A DNA stretch of 64,000 nt from Strigamia acuminata (taxonomy: Eukaryota; Arthropoda; Chilopoda; Geophilomorpha; Linotaeniidae), in the NCBI GenBank assembly GCA_949358305.1, contig OX442321.1, positions 372,001-436,000 of the forward strand, in the 5' to 3' direction. A program made the translations under genes and the position numbers. The notes beneath the pieces were generated by a model, which saw nothing but the letters and a program-made list of their open reading frames with translations, had not been told where the DNA came from and searched no databases. Below, in pieces: positions 1 through 27,418 of the stretch. Position 1 is the stretch's first letter. Each line of letters starts with the position of its first letter.

Positions 1-177
1 ACCATTTTGTTGCAAAACTTCAATTTCCTTATCGCCTTCTCTTCTCGCCGTACATTTTTCCAAAACTCAAATTTCAAAAAATAGAATAATAAAATAATAA
101 ATATTTTTTTTTTCTGAATTTAATTTTCATTAATTCTGATTTGCAGGTGTTAACTTGTTGAGTGTGTGTTGTGTATT

Positions 178-11582
<11,405 letters not shown>

Positions 11583-11860
11583 GCTTTTAGTCGCGGACTC
11601 GAAAGAGACGCCGAAAAGACTTTGACTGACGTCACTGGCTTGACCACTGTCGGTCGCCCCGAGTGTCAGGGTGGACGTTGTGGCCAACTCACGTGAGCCG
11701 TACACTTTTTACTGCCAGTGAAGGAGACTCGAATTCGATGGGCGATGGCTGATGTCAGCGGTTGTTTGTTCACTTTTCATTTTGTTCCTTTTCATTTCTT
11801 CATCTTTTTATTTAAGTTTATTTTATTTCGTAAACGTTTAGAGAAAGAAAACAAAGGGGA

Positions 11861-11891
<31 letters not shown>

Positions 11892-12110
11892 GGGTGAGGG
11901 GAAAGTAAAGTTCTACATTTTGTCAAAAGAAGAAAGGAAAGAAATCTTTGTACAAAAAAATACAAAAAACAAATACAAAACAAACAAAAAAAACAAATTA
12001 CGTTGCTTTTTAAACATTTTTCTGTGTCTTTCTCCTCTTTCTATCTCTCGCTGTCTCTCATCTTGGACCTGTGCTTTTTAAATCCCTTTTACACGTAATA
12101 AAAACTTGTG
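11583..12110 (+). other. Probable 3' UTR of the ZMIZ gene
   Basis: Directly after the stop at 11580-11582 comes AT-rich non-coding sequence. It holds a GAAA microsatellite at about 11862-11893, a TGACGTCA octamer at 11627-11634 and a poly-A signal AATAAA at 12097-12102. No other open frame with family resemblance is present. Confidence 0.6.
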
Positions 12111-13566
12111 GGATTATAAAAAAAATAATTAATTTAAAAAAAAATAAATAAAAATCAAATCCCTATTAGTTTTAGGCAGCTACCAAGAGAAATATGCTTT
12201 GTGTGTGACGTCATTTCACCGTTTATTTGAAATTTGGGTCCTCCACCAACCAACCAGTTTGCTGATACAATCACTCACTGTTCTCCCATCCCATCCCTTT
12301 CCTTCTCTTTTCTTGCTCTAAACCCCTTTGATTCCTACTTTCCTTTAAATGTGTACATGTTATATACATAAAACTTTATGATAATAATAATATTAATAAT
12401 AATATATTATTATTACAAATATATAATATCTTAAAACGAATTCATGTTCCAAGGCATTTGTGTTTGGATGCAGGGGCCGAAGTGATGATGAACATTTTGC
12501 TCGTGTTTAATTTAATATTATTATTATTATTATTATATTAAGCTTCTCCGCAACTTTGGCATAGTGACGTCACATTTTTTCTGCCCGATTTAAATTATGA
12601 ACAATTTTCATCTAATTTTATGATTATTTTTAAAAAGTACAATCAACAAATTTGTGGTTCCAAAAGAGAAATGAACCGAGGCCTATATTTTATTTTTTTG
12701 TTTTTTGAAATATAGTATTATAATATTCATAGTTGTGGGTATTATGATTTTGTTTCTTTTTATTATTATTATTATTATTAATTGTACATAACTATAAAAA
12801 AAGAAAAACAATTCATGTATAGTTTTAAGTACGTAGTTGGAATCTGTCCAGGATTTTTGTTTTTATTATTATTATTATTAATTATTATTATTATTATTTT
12901 ATTTATCAGCATCAGTGTCTTTTGGGGATTTAAAGTTACACCGCAAAAGCACTTGTCACGTGATTCATCCATTTTTGTTTATCTCCCTACTTTTATTTAG
13001 ATTTTTAGACAAATTTAATTTTCTTTTTCTTTTTCAATGTCAAAAGCAATTTTTATTGTTAAACAAAAAACCAACAAAAAAATAACTAGTTTTCATGCAA
13101 TATTCCTATATAAAAAGAGAAGAAAAAAAAAATACTGAAACCAAATTTGAAAGAATTTCTTTTTTTTATTACAAAGGGGAATAAAAATGAACATTTTATC
13201 CAATCATCTATGCAGACCGAGCCTGACGTCCAATTTTTTCCCTCGAATTTTAGATCACGCAATTTGGGCAGGCAATTTTTAAAAGATAAAAAAAATCTCA
13301 GGTACTGTATATTATAATGTTCCAGTACTTAAAAATAAGTTTTAAAAAAAAAATAAAACGAAATAAAACGAAATGCAAGAAAATTAGCAACAGTTCCATT
13401 TTATAAGTCTGCTTTTAAATTATATGTAAAGTGTCTTGGACAAGAAAAGAATAAAAAAAAATGGTAATCTTAATTATACTTTATTATCGATACAAACGAT
13501 TTAATTTGTGCATATGGTTCGGATTGCAGCATCAATGAAAATTCAAATTCTCGAAATTCTCACTAG
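12111..13566. repeat. AT-rich intergenic region with ATT microsatellites
   Basis: No gene is seen here. The sequence is very AT-rich with short ATT/TAA trinucleotide runs around 12370-12420, 12514-12540, 12754-12782 and 12860-12903. TGACGTCA octamers occur at 12206-12213 and 12565-12572. The left part could be an extended 3' UTR of ZMIZ. Confidence 0.6.
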
Positions 13567-14910
13567 ATGGCAGCCCGAGCGGTAAAGAAAGATGGCGCGT
13601 ATTTACGTGTAAGATTTGTTAGTATTTATGCTAAAAAGTGTGGTTTTTAACTTTATTTTCTTTCCTAGCGTCGCACAAATGTGTTATTAACACAAACCCG
13701 ATCAATCATGGCTCCTAGACGCCGTAGTTACACGTTGGACTTCAAAATCTGCGTGCTCGACCGTCTGAGAAAGTTGAACGGAAACATTTCAGCCGCGTCG
13801 CGAGAGAGCAACATCGACCGAAAGCGAATCCGCGAGTGGCAAAGCAAAGAAGCCGAAATGCGCGAACTGGAAGGAAAGAACGCCGCCAGAGGTGGCAAAA
13901 AACCCAGAACGCTGTCGTACAACCGGAAAGGGAAATTCCTGGAAATGGAAAAAGAATTATTCTCTTGGATAACGTCGCAACACAAGGACGGGCATTTAAT
14001 CGACGGAACCGCCATCAGAGACCAAGCGCGACAGCTCGTGATGAAAGCCGACGCGACGACGGATTTCAAAGCGTCCAAGGGTTGGCTCAACCGCTTCGTG
14101 CACCGCTTCAAACTCGTGAGCATGCGCGCGGCGCCGCTAACCCAAACCGAGCCCAAACCGGACGACGCGGCTGCCACGACCGAATCGTTTCTCGCCGAAC
14201 TCCGCGATTTGCGACTGGAAAATTCCATCGAAGCGACCAACGTGGCGAACATGGACGAATTCCCAATGCGTTTGGGCCAACTGGAATTCACGTTGGTTCT
14301 CGCGGCGCTGGCCGACGGAACCAAGTTGGATCCGATGCTCATTTTGAAGCAGACGACGAAACCGCCGAAACACGAGTCGGGCGCCGATTGTTTCGTCACG
14401 TGCGCCGAGGACGGCTCCTTGAGCAAACGCCAGTTTCTGCTGTGGATCGCCAACGTGTGGAGCAAACGGGGCTGCAGACGCTCGTTGCTTTTGCTCGGTG
14501 CACGGAGCGACGACGAGGTGGAGCGGGTGCTGCTGGAACAGCACGAAACGCACTCGTTGTACGTTCCCGCCGGTTTGCACGGTTTGGTGCAACCGAGCGA
14601 CGTTGCGTGGAGTCGGCGCGTCAAGGCGCGGTTGAGGAGGAAGTGGAGGGATTGGCGGACCGCGGGCAAAATAGCGTCGTACGAAAATGTCGTACGCTGG
14701 GTCGTGCAAGTTTGGCAAGACGTGACGTCCGAATTTATCGTCGGGTCGTTCGTACAGTGCGGGTTGAGTGATTCGTACGAAGTGTCGGAATTGCACAATA
14801 AGTTAGGAAAACTCCTAACAAATCGAATGTTTGTGCACGAAATTAGTGATTCTGGTGATTCTAGTGACGATAGTGACGACAGTCATCAAACTGACACGGA
14901 CGTAGAGTAA
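13567..14910 (+). CDS. Pogo/Tigger-type transposase-derived protein (CENPB-HTH plus degenerate DDE_1)
   Basis: A likely DNA-binding protein domesticated from a pogo-superfamily transposase (relatives: POGK, JRK, CENPB). Exon 2 (13669-14910) is open from its acceptor; the safest ATG is 13708 (MAPRRRSYTLDFK, 400 aa). A short upstream exon, 13567-13608, with ATG at 13567 joins in frame across a textbook 60-nt intron (13609-13668) and gives 427 aa. Residues after MAPRRR form a Brinker/psq-like HTH. Next is a CENPB-type HTH (FKASKGWLNRF). The DDE_1 core follows, with the first Asp kept (ANMDEFP) and the third kept (QPSDV). The second, normally in an LLxLD motif, is replaced by Gly (LLLLGARSDDE). 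The tail is Ser/Asp-rich. The coding sequence is GC-rich and unbroken in AT-rich surroundings, and I see no terminal repeats beside it. Loss of a catalytic Asp with an intact frame suggests exaptation rather than an active element. Confidence 0.8.
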
Positions 14911-15794
14911 AAATAAAATAAAATAAAACGTTCTACTGATTTCAGGGTCGGTAGCAGCCATTTTGGAAAGGAGGAGAGCGAAATGAGTTTTTGTACAAAT
15001 TTTGGATAAAGTTTGAATAAAAGTAACTCGTTTGTTGATTTTGTTGCTTTTGTTTTGCGGCGATGCGAGTGTGAGTAACTGTTAATCTCATTTTTATCCG
15101 ATGTCTGTCACGTGCTGTTTTCCTTTCGTGTATTTTACAGATAATTTATTGCAAGAACTCTCGCTGGACCCAAAGTTTGAATTTGTAAGCGGAAAACACG
15201 GCGGCAGAGGTGAGTGAGTTCTACCGGTAGGCTACGATCATTTCCCACGAATATTTTGGAATCGCATCGCGAGAATTGTGCGAATTATCCGTGGAATTAT
15301 CCGGTTTGTTGAGCGTATACATTTTGAAATTACAGTTTCTCCCATTAATTTCCAGCTTGGTCTGCAAGAAACAAAAAGTTTACAAAAAATAAATTCGCAT
15401 TTTGCTTTGACTTACATTTTTGTCAAAATGGCCGATCTTGCACTCCGGTGTTGCGTTTTTGGGGTGTTGGGCCCAGTGGGTTCTCTGAACACGATAAAAA
15501 AAAATGTAAGAAATGCTCAAAATTCTCGATGAGTTTTACCGTACCATCTCGGTGAACCTAGAATAGAATCAGAACGAAAACTCGAGCAAATAAATCTGCG
15601 CGATTTGTGCAATTTGTGCACGCAGCCAAATATTTTGGGAATGAAAAATTAAAGTTTATTGTTCGTAGTCAAAGATTACATAAAATATAAACTCGAAACC
15701 AAATTACCTAAACCACAACAAGTTAGAAAAATTTATACAAAAACTTGTGTATTAAAAAACAACAAAACGCATTAGATCAAAGTGAAAAATTCCA
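14911..15794. other. Intergenic region between the pogo-like gene and GFPT
   Basis: Non-coding as far as I can see. A short open segment at 15141-15211, bounded by a good acceptor and a gtgagtga donor, encodes PKFEFVSGKHGGR, which recalls the start of FLYWCH zinc fingers. No matching continuation was found. The right end is the 3' UTR of GFPT on the minus strand. Confidence 0.5.
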
Positions 15795-20747
<4,953 letters not shown>

Positions 20748-20956
20748 CGTGACGGGCCCTTGGAAGCGAACGAGGCGAATGAAACGCTATCTTCAGCTAC
20801 GTAGGATTTAAAGTGCTCGCAGTGCCAATGACCATATCCTACCATCGATCAATCGCGTCTGGATTGCACGACTGGATTTATCATCGACTACTCCGGCAAA
20901 ATGGCGACCAAAGACATCCGAGTTGTACATTTTTAAATCTAAATTCTTAGGTGAAT
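20748..20956. promoter_or_regulatory. Shared bidirectional promoter region of GFPT (-) and POLB (+)
   Basis: The two start codons are divergent and only 209 bp apart, so their 5' UTRs and promoters must share this interval. No TATA box is evident. On the plus strand a small upstream ORF, 20901-20936 (11 codons, aaaATGGCG context), precedes the POLB start and could dampen POLB translation. It is inferred only; no promoter assay is implied. Confidence 0.55.
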
Positions 20957-22516
20957 ATGAGTAAACGAAAAGCTCCTTCGAGCGACAATCCAAATGCAGA
21001 CTTTTGTGATTTTCTGATCGGTAAAGAAAACTGGATTATTTTTTGATAAAATTACGCTAATTGTAAATAAAAAATTCAGAACTGGCGAATTACGAGAAGA
21101 ATGTGAATAGAAACATGCACAAGAACAGCGCTTACCGCAAAGCTGCGAGTGTTTTGGCCGCACTCACCTACCGAGTCAAAAGTGGCGACGAAGCCAAGAA
21201 ACTGGTATTCCATTTTATTCCGTTTCGTTGCGAACGAGCCACTACATTTGTTTATTTATTGCAGAAAGGAATCGGCGATAAAATTGGAAAGAAAATCGAC
21301 GAATTCATCAGCACGGGCAAATTGCAAAAACTGGAAAAAGTAACGAAATTTAAATAGATGCAAATATTAGATTTTTGATTTTTTGCAATTTCCTAGATTC
21401 GTCAAGATGACGGAAGTCAAGCGATTAATTTATTGACTCGGGTGTCGGGAATTGGGTAATATTTTATCAACTAGTAATTATATATTTCCGTACATCAAAT
21501 TTTTAATTTATTTCAGACCGGCAGCTGCTAGAAAATTCGTTGATGAAGGAATTACGAGTTTGGAATTATTAAGACAAAACACGGAAAAATTGAATCACCA
21601 CCAGAAAATTGGGTTAAAACATTTTGAGGACTTTGAAAAGAGAATTCCACGCTCGGAAATGCTCGAAATGGAAGAAATAATCTTAGAAACAATCTCAAAC
21701 CTCGATTCGCATTACATAGCCACGATATGCGGCAGTTTCCGACGAGGTAATCCGCACAAAATACGCACTTTTACGTGCAAAACTAATTTCGAAATGCAAT
21801 TGAAGGCGCAGAATCGAGCGGCGACATCGATTGCTTGGTTACGCACATGAAATTTATGTCGGACGAGGGGAAAAAAGTAAAACTAAATTACTTTTTTCTA
21901 ATTAATTCAACTAAAAAACGTATAAATTGTACTTCAATTAGCCAGCTTTGCTGCAGAAAGTGGTGAATAAATTGACGTCCATCGAATTCATCATTGAAAC
22001 TCTCTCACAAGGCGACACGAAATTTATGGTAAACCGAAACAAATTTTATTTAAATTAAAAATTCCAATTTTGACTAATTTGACTAATTTCGCTTGCACAG
22101 GGTGTGTGTCGAGTTCAGAAGAAAGGGTGCCCCGAATATCCATTTAGAAGACTCGACATTAGGTCAATTTAAATCGATTGATTGTATTTATATTTATATA
22201 TTCATTTATTTATCAATTTCAGACTCATTCCCTATGACCAATATTATTGTGGAACGCTTTATTTTACCGGTAGCGACATGTTTAACAAGCACATGAGAAC
22301 GGATGCACTAGAAAAAGGTTTTACCATCAACGAATATTGCATTCGACCTCTAGGAATCACGGGTGAGTTTTTCTCAATTTTATCAAAAATTTATTTATTT
22401 TTCAAATTTTCCAATTTCTAGGAGTTCCTGGTGAATCGTTGCCCGTTTCGTCGGAACAAGACGTTTTTGAATATATAGGCATGAAATTTCTGCTTCCCGA
22501 ACAGAGAAGCATGTAG
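20957..22516 (+). CDS. POLB: DNA polymerase beta
   Basis: Nuclear gap-filling polymerase and 5'-dRP lyase of base-excision repair. Exons: 20957-21020, 21080-21204, 21265-21339, 21397-21455, 21517-21746, 21812-21876, 21942-22028, 22101-22162, 22223-22362, 22422-22516; phases agree; 333 aa against 335 in human. The start MSKRKAP equals that of human POLB. The lyase domain has the helix-hairpin-helix [13 protein letters not shown], with the Lys cluster that includes the Schiff-base Lys. The second HhH is RVSGIGPAAARKF. The catalytic carboxylates are visible: two Asp in SSGDIDCL and one in RRLDIRLIP. YFTGSD and KGFTINEY are the nucleotide and minor-groove side elements. The last 15 residues diverge. 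The gene is convergent with the phospholipase gene, 162 bp away. Confidence 0.97.
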
Positions 22517-22678
22517 AAGCGAAACTAAAGAATCTGAAATCGAAACTTATTTGTTTTGATATATTTTTTTTTTTATTATTATTTTTATTAAAATTTCTAT
22601 TTTTATTTGTGAAAATGTCGTATAACAATTTAAGTAAGACTAGAAAAGTTTGCATTTATTTGATTTTTTATCAAGTTG

Positions 22679-23440
22679 TCATAAATCAGGCCTGTATCGC
22701 CGTCGACACGAACAAGCCCCTCTCTGCGAATCTTTGTACGCCTTACACCCGAGCGTCATTGTTCCCGCAAACATGGCTTGTGCCGTCGCCTTACAACCTG
22801 AAAAAGAAATATTTTTTACACTAAAATTCCACATTTGTAACAATTTATTTTAACCTTTGAATAAATCTTTGCCGATAACCCTCTGGTACTTTTCACACAT
22901 GTGGAATAAACATTTGCGAAACATCTTATCGCACTCCTCTTTATCGTTGTTGCATGTGTCGTAGCAAATGTCGTGCTCGTCGCAACATTTCCTCAATTCT
23001 GTCACTGGTAATTTGTCATCTGGCAACTAATTAAAACGATAAGACGTGTAAGATGAAACCGAAAACAATATTACGCCGCAACTATATGACGACTCACTTG
23101 AACACCAAAACTGCCACAACCATTTGGCACGGCAACATAAGATTTATTCTTAACTGGTTTGCTTCCTAATAAATAAAATTAAAATTATACATTTTAATAC
23201 GGAGTATATATTATATTTACCATCGGGACATGTAAACACGCATTCCTCTTCGGTTGCTTCATCGAAGACGCTTTTGACGGTGTGTATTCCTCGCGCGACT
23301 CGAGAAATACCATCATTTACGTTAATTAGAAATTCGCCGGTGCCTTTTAGGAAGACGTGTATATTTTGAAACAATCCCGCTTGAATAAAGAGCGGGCTAC
23401 ATGCTAAGACGAGAAACTGGAGCCACGTAAACACAACCAT
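22679..23440 (-). CDS. PLA2G12A: Secreted group XII phospholipase A2
   Basis: Calcium-dependent secreted phospholipid sn-2 hydrolase of the cysteine-rich group XII. Minus-strand exons 23221-23440, 23098-23165, 22855-23026, 22679-22797 give 192 aa. I chose the ATG at 23438-23440 because a hydrophobic signal peptide (VVFTWLQFLVLACSPLFIQA) starts there; the open frame extends upstream to about 23530. The family Ca-loop region is PNGCGSFGVQ. The catalytic segment is CCDEHDICYDTC, with His and Asp kept, so it is like active XIIA rather than inactive XIIB. The C-terminal GCKAYKDSQRGACSC matches group XII. It may act in lipid handling or innate immunity; the sequence does not say which. Confidence 0.92.
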
Positions 23441-23813
23441 TAATAACTGTTTCGGCTCGCCATCTGGCGTGTTTATTCCGCACTTGTAAAAACATTGCCG
23501 GGAAGCGTAATGAAATAAGATATTCACCATTCACCAATAAGGCTTTTTCATCGGACCCGAAATATTTTATTCTAGGGATGGAAATGGTCGGTTTTTAACT
23601 ATTTTTATTTTCAATTAATTATTATTGTTGTTTTTTATATTTTATATATATTTTTATATTTTATGTTTATGCTTAAATAATATATTTAACAAGCTATAAA
23701 ACAACCTAGCCAAGAACTTTTCCAATCCCAGGCCATATCATTCGGGGCCGATGAATTTTTAAAGGCTTTTATTTAAAGGTGTTAAAAGAAAAGTTTAAAA
23801 CATCGATTAGCAG

Positions 23814-23899
23814 CGCTTACTAGCCACGGTGGTTGCGTGCTTGTGGTTATGGTGCGCGATGACAGTTATGTGGGAACGGGTTCGAATCCGCCACTGGTT
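23814..23899 (+). repeat. tRNA-derived element or tRNA pseudogene (a)
   Basis: An A-box-like TAGCCACGGTGG at 23821-23832 and a perfect B-box GGTTCGAATCC at 23879-23889 are spaced roughly as in a tRNA. The T-stem does not pair fully (acggg against ccgcc) and I could not close an acceptor stem, so a pseudogene or SINE head is more likely than a functional tRNA. Confidence 0.4.
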
Positions 23900-23990
23900 T
23901 TGCTTTTTAAATTTTATTTTTTCTGTCTAAAAAAAAGGGAAAATTCAAGTTTATAAGCTACAAATTAAACGCCTCTGCTAAAAAGGACAT

Positions 23991-24068
23991 GTGGGTGCCG
24001 AGGGAGATGAGCGCCCGGCTTCGGTCGGACGCTGTAGCCCGCGCTGCGGCGCGGGTTCTATCCCCACG
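23991..24068 (+). repeat. tRNA-like hairpin element (b)
   Basis: The segment is closed by GTGGG (23991-23995) and CCCAC (24063-24067). It contains a perfect 7-bp GC hairpin at 24038-24055 (loop tgcg) and a B-box-like GGTTCTATCC at 24054-24063. It is far more GC-rich than its surroundings. No convincing cloverleaf or anticodon could be assigned. Confidence 0.35.
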
Positions 24069-24617
24069 GAGGAGGGGTAGGGGGAAAGGTCCTTTATTCT
24101 TTTTTTTCGGTGATTTTTAAGTTTTTTATACATTTACACAGCACATTAGATATTTTCCAGTTTGGAAATATAATGGAAAAGCAATGGGATATATTTTTTA
24201 GAAATTATAAAAATCCATAAAAATGAAAATAAATGTAACATCAGTTTTCCAAACTAACTGGTAGTTTAAAAATTTAAAATAACAACAAAATTATGAAATA
24301 AACAGAATTTTAGTCATGTTGCTGTGGTTTTGTTGTGGCTTTTGCCCTACATTCGCGCTACGCGTGGAGCGCCACCCGACGATAAGTAAAAAGCCTTATT
24401 GAAGGGGAAAACGAATCGATTTTGACACAAACTTTGTCTCCTCGTTTCCAGCTGAATCAGTTGCTTTTAATCTCTCTTGAAATTTTTTTTTAATGTTGAT
24501 ATAATGAGTTGATGTATCTTGAATTTCTCACGGATAGTAGATAAAATAAGAGTAATTGAAATTTAATTGCCACAATTTAAAGTTTAAACCAAAACGTTGT
24601 AGGTTGTACTAACTACA

Positions 24618-27217
24618 ATGTTGATGTTGGTAATAAATATATTTTCATTGCTAAGCTTATATTTTCCAAGCAGCAGTTCTGCTCTTCGACGACTTGTTTC
24701 CTGTCCAGAACCAGATGGAATTTTTGCTCATCCTCAACATTGCAATCGGTTTATTAACTGTTGGCAAAATAAACCATACGTTCAAAAATGCCAGACCGAT
24801 TTATACTTCAATCCAACGACAAAAGCATGCGATTTCCGCTATAAGGTTGTTTGCAAAGGTAATTTTTAATTTTTATTCTAATTTTTATTTAGTCTGCTTA
24901 TGCAATACGTATTTTTAAAATTTTAGATTTCGGCTGGGAAACTGCATGTGGACAAAACCAGCCTTTAGTTCTCACTTCTCCGACCCAAGTGATAATGAGT
25001 GAATCTAATAATGAAGTTTATAGACCTAATTTGAATTGCAGTTGGTTGATTAGCGCCCCTTTACGACAGGTGCGAAAGTTTTATACTGAAATATATATTT
25101 TTGTGGTATTTATTTTATTCCTTGCATTTAGGAAATAGATTTAAAGTTTTTGAAAGTCGATGTGGAAAATTCTAAGAACTGTTCGAACGACAGAATCGAT
25201 GTTTACGACGGGGAATTGTCGGAGAAGCATAAAATTCATTCCTTATGTGGAAAAAATGAGAATGTTTTTCAGACGAGATCAAACAGCAATAAATTGTACG
25301 TCATTTTCTCGTCGGATTCTCAAAACGAATTTCAAGGGTTTCAGTTTTTCTTTCTATTTATTCGGCGGAACAGAGGTTGTTATTAAATAATGTCATTTTC
25401 AAATCAAACTTGATTTTATTTGATTTGATTATTTTCAAGTGAAAATTAATTCCGTTCGTCACGATCCGGATTGTAGCGATGCGATACATTTGAACGAAAC
25501 TCGCGGAGTGATCGCGAGTCCCGGTTACGACGAGAAAAATAAGTCCAGCACTTATCCTCCAAATTCGCTTCTGCAATGGAAAATCACCGCACCCGAAGAC
25601 CATGTAATTTAATTCACACCGAACTATGATTAATTTACGCACGTAGTTATTCATTTCTAGTTCATTAATTTACATTTTGTGCTCATGGACATTGAAAAAT
25701 CGCACTCGTGCGGTCTGGACGCTCTGGTGCTTTTCAAAACGTGTTCCATCGCTGAAGACAACGTTGTCGAGTATTTCTGCGGAAATATTTTGCCAGAAGA
25801 TTTCAAAACTTTCTCGAACGAAATTGTCTTATTTTTTATAAGCGACGGCTACAGGAATTTTCGAGGATTTGCCATCGAATACGAAATATTACCCGAATCG
25901 AGTAAGCAATTCCACAACCGTTGGTTTTTGATGTGAAAGTTCAAATTTCTAGGACGTTGCGGTCCGAATGAATTGATGTGCGCGAATGCAAACAAAAAGT
26001 GCATTCCGAACGAATACCGATGCAACGGCTTTAACAACTGTCAGAACGAAATTGACGAAGTTAATTGTAGTAATAACCAAACCCGCGACACATTTTTGTT
26101 TAATTCATCAACATTTGTTCTATTCGTTCAACCAGTCATCCCCAGAACCAGCCCGAGAGAATGCGGCATTCCGGCAGTCGCGCCGACCACGAACAAAGCG
26201 CGAATCGTCGGCGGAGAAGTATCGGAACACGGCAACTGGCCGTGGCAAGGCGCACTCTCCATCGTTCATCAGCCGTGGATGTTTAAGTGCGGCGCCGTTG
26301 TTATTCACCCAGAGTGGATTCTCACAGCCGCGCATTGTTTCAAATAGTATTTTAAAAAATATCTAGATATTAAAATTTAATTTAACTTAAATTAAATCAT
26401 CATTTACGCAGCAATTCCAACGCAGGCAGATGGGCTCTTCAAGTTGGCAAGCACAACCTGTCGGCGCGAGAAGATTCGGCGCACGAAAGAAGTATAGATA
26501 AGATTATCATTCACCCCAAGTTCGGTGACAAGGTAATACTACAGTTATCTAACGAGTGTGGATGGGCTTTAAAATTTAAAAGTTAATTTTCTTTATCTAT
26601 TGAAATCAGTCGAGTCTGTTCCGGGGTGAAAACGACATCGCTCTGGTGCACGTTAAAAGACCTCTCGAGTACACAGATTACGTCATTCCAGTTTGTTTGC
26701 CGCAACCGTTCGAGCCGATTGAAACCAACACGAAAATACACGTTACGGGATTCGGCACAACTGGCGGTAAACGACCCAAAACAAAGTAAAATAATACACA
26801 ATTTGATTTGAATTTGTAAAACAGAATTTACGAGTGGAGGTTTGCTCAAACAAGTTGAACTTCCGGTCATCGAGCAGACGGTTTGTAACGATCTTCATGA
26901 AAATACTTTGAGCGATTCCATGTTTTGCGCCGGTGTGCTACAGGGTGGACACGACTCGTGTCAGGTACGGAATGCGGGAAAACAGTTTAGACGGTTTGGT
27001 TGGATAATTTGAGTGGGAATTGCAGGGCGACTCGGGCGGACCGGCTGTCGTTAATTCTCTCGGACGATGGAAACTTATGGGGATCGTTTCGTGGGGCGAT
27101 GGATGTGCGGTTGCGAACAAACCCGGAGTGTACACCAAAGTGTCTCACTTCGTTCCGTGGATCGAGGCGACGACCGGAGTCCAATTTACGTCGAGTTTTG
27201 CGCACGAATATGTATAA
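24618..27217 (+). CDS. Secreted modular serine protease (CBM14-CUB-CUB-LDLa-trypsin)
   Basis: Exons: 24618-24858, 24927-25069, 25132-25375, 25440-25603, 25661-25901, 25953-26069, 26136-26346, 26412-26532, 26610-26766, 26825-26964, 27026-27217; 656 aa. Order: signal peptide (about 1-22); a six-Cys peritrophin/CBM14 chitin-binding module ([17 protein letters not shown]..); two CUB domains, roughly residues 85-210 and 215-345; an LDL-receptor class A module ([14 protein letters not shown]); then a trypsin domain after the activation site KARIVGG. The catalytic triad is intact: TAAHC, NDIALV and GDSGGP. Asp in HDSCQGDSGG and Gly in WGDGC indicate trypsin-like cleavage after Lys/Arg. The zymogen could act at a chitinous matrix in clotting, cuticle or immune cascades; the exact role is unknown. 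The intron at 26070-26135 is 66 nt and open in frame, so retention would add 22 residues. The donor at 25376 (gttgtt) is weak. Confidence 0.9.
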
Positions 27218-27418
27218 TTCAATTCAATAAATTATTGCATTATTTTGTCTTTTTATCTCTCTTTTAACTACACTCGCAGTTGATTATCTACGGTACAAAG
27301 GTCCCGGTCGAGATAACAATTTTAATTTTATTTAAGAGATAAAATTTTACTTTCTGTTGTCGAAATTGGAGGTGGAATTTCGAATTTGGTTGAAATGTAA
27401 ATGACAAATTTTTGTTTA

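Larger units (their letters stand above)
23441..24617. other. Intergenic region with tRNA-like sequences
   Basis: AT-rich spacer between the phospholipase and the protease. Apart from the two tRNA-like segments annotated separately (23814-23899 and 23991-24068), nothing gene-like is visible. Confidence 0.6.

Noticed and set aside
13681-13707. Start of the pogo-like ORF at 13681
   Set aside because: The codon at 13681 is GTG, not ATG. The usable starts are ATG 13708, or ATG 13567 on a spliced upstream exon.
13728-14798. Long antisense open frame opposite the pogo-like gene (356 codons)
   Set aside because: It mirrors the GC-rich codon structure of the real gene, has no family resemblance and no splice or promoter context.
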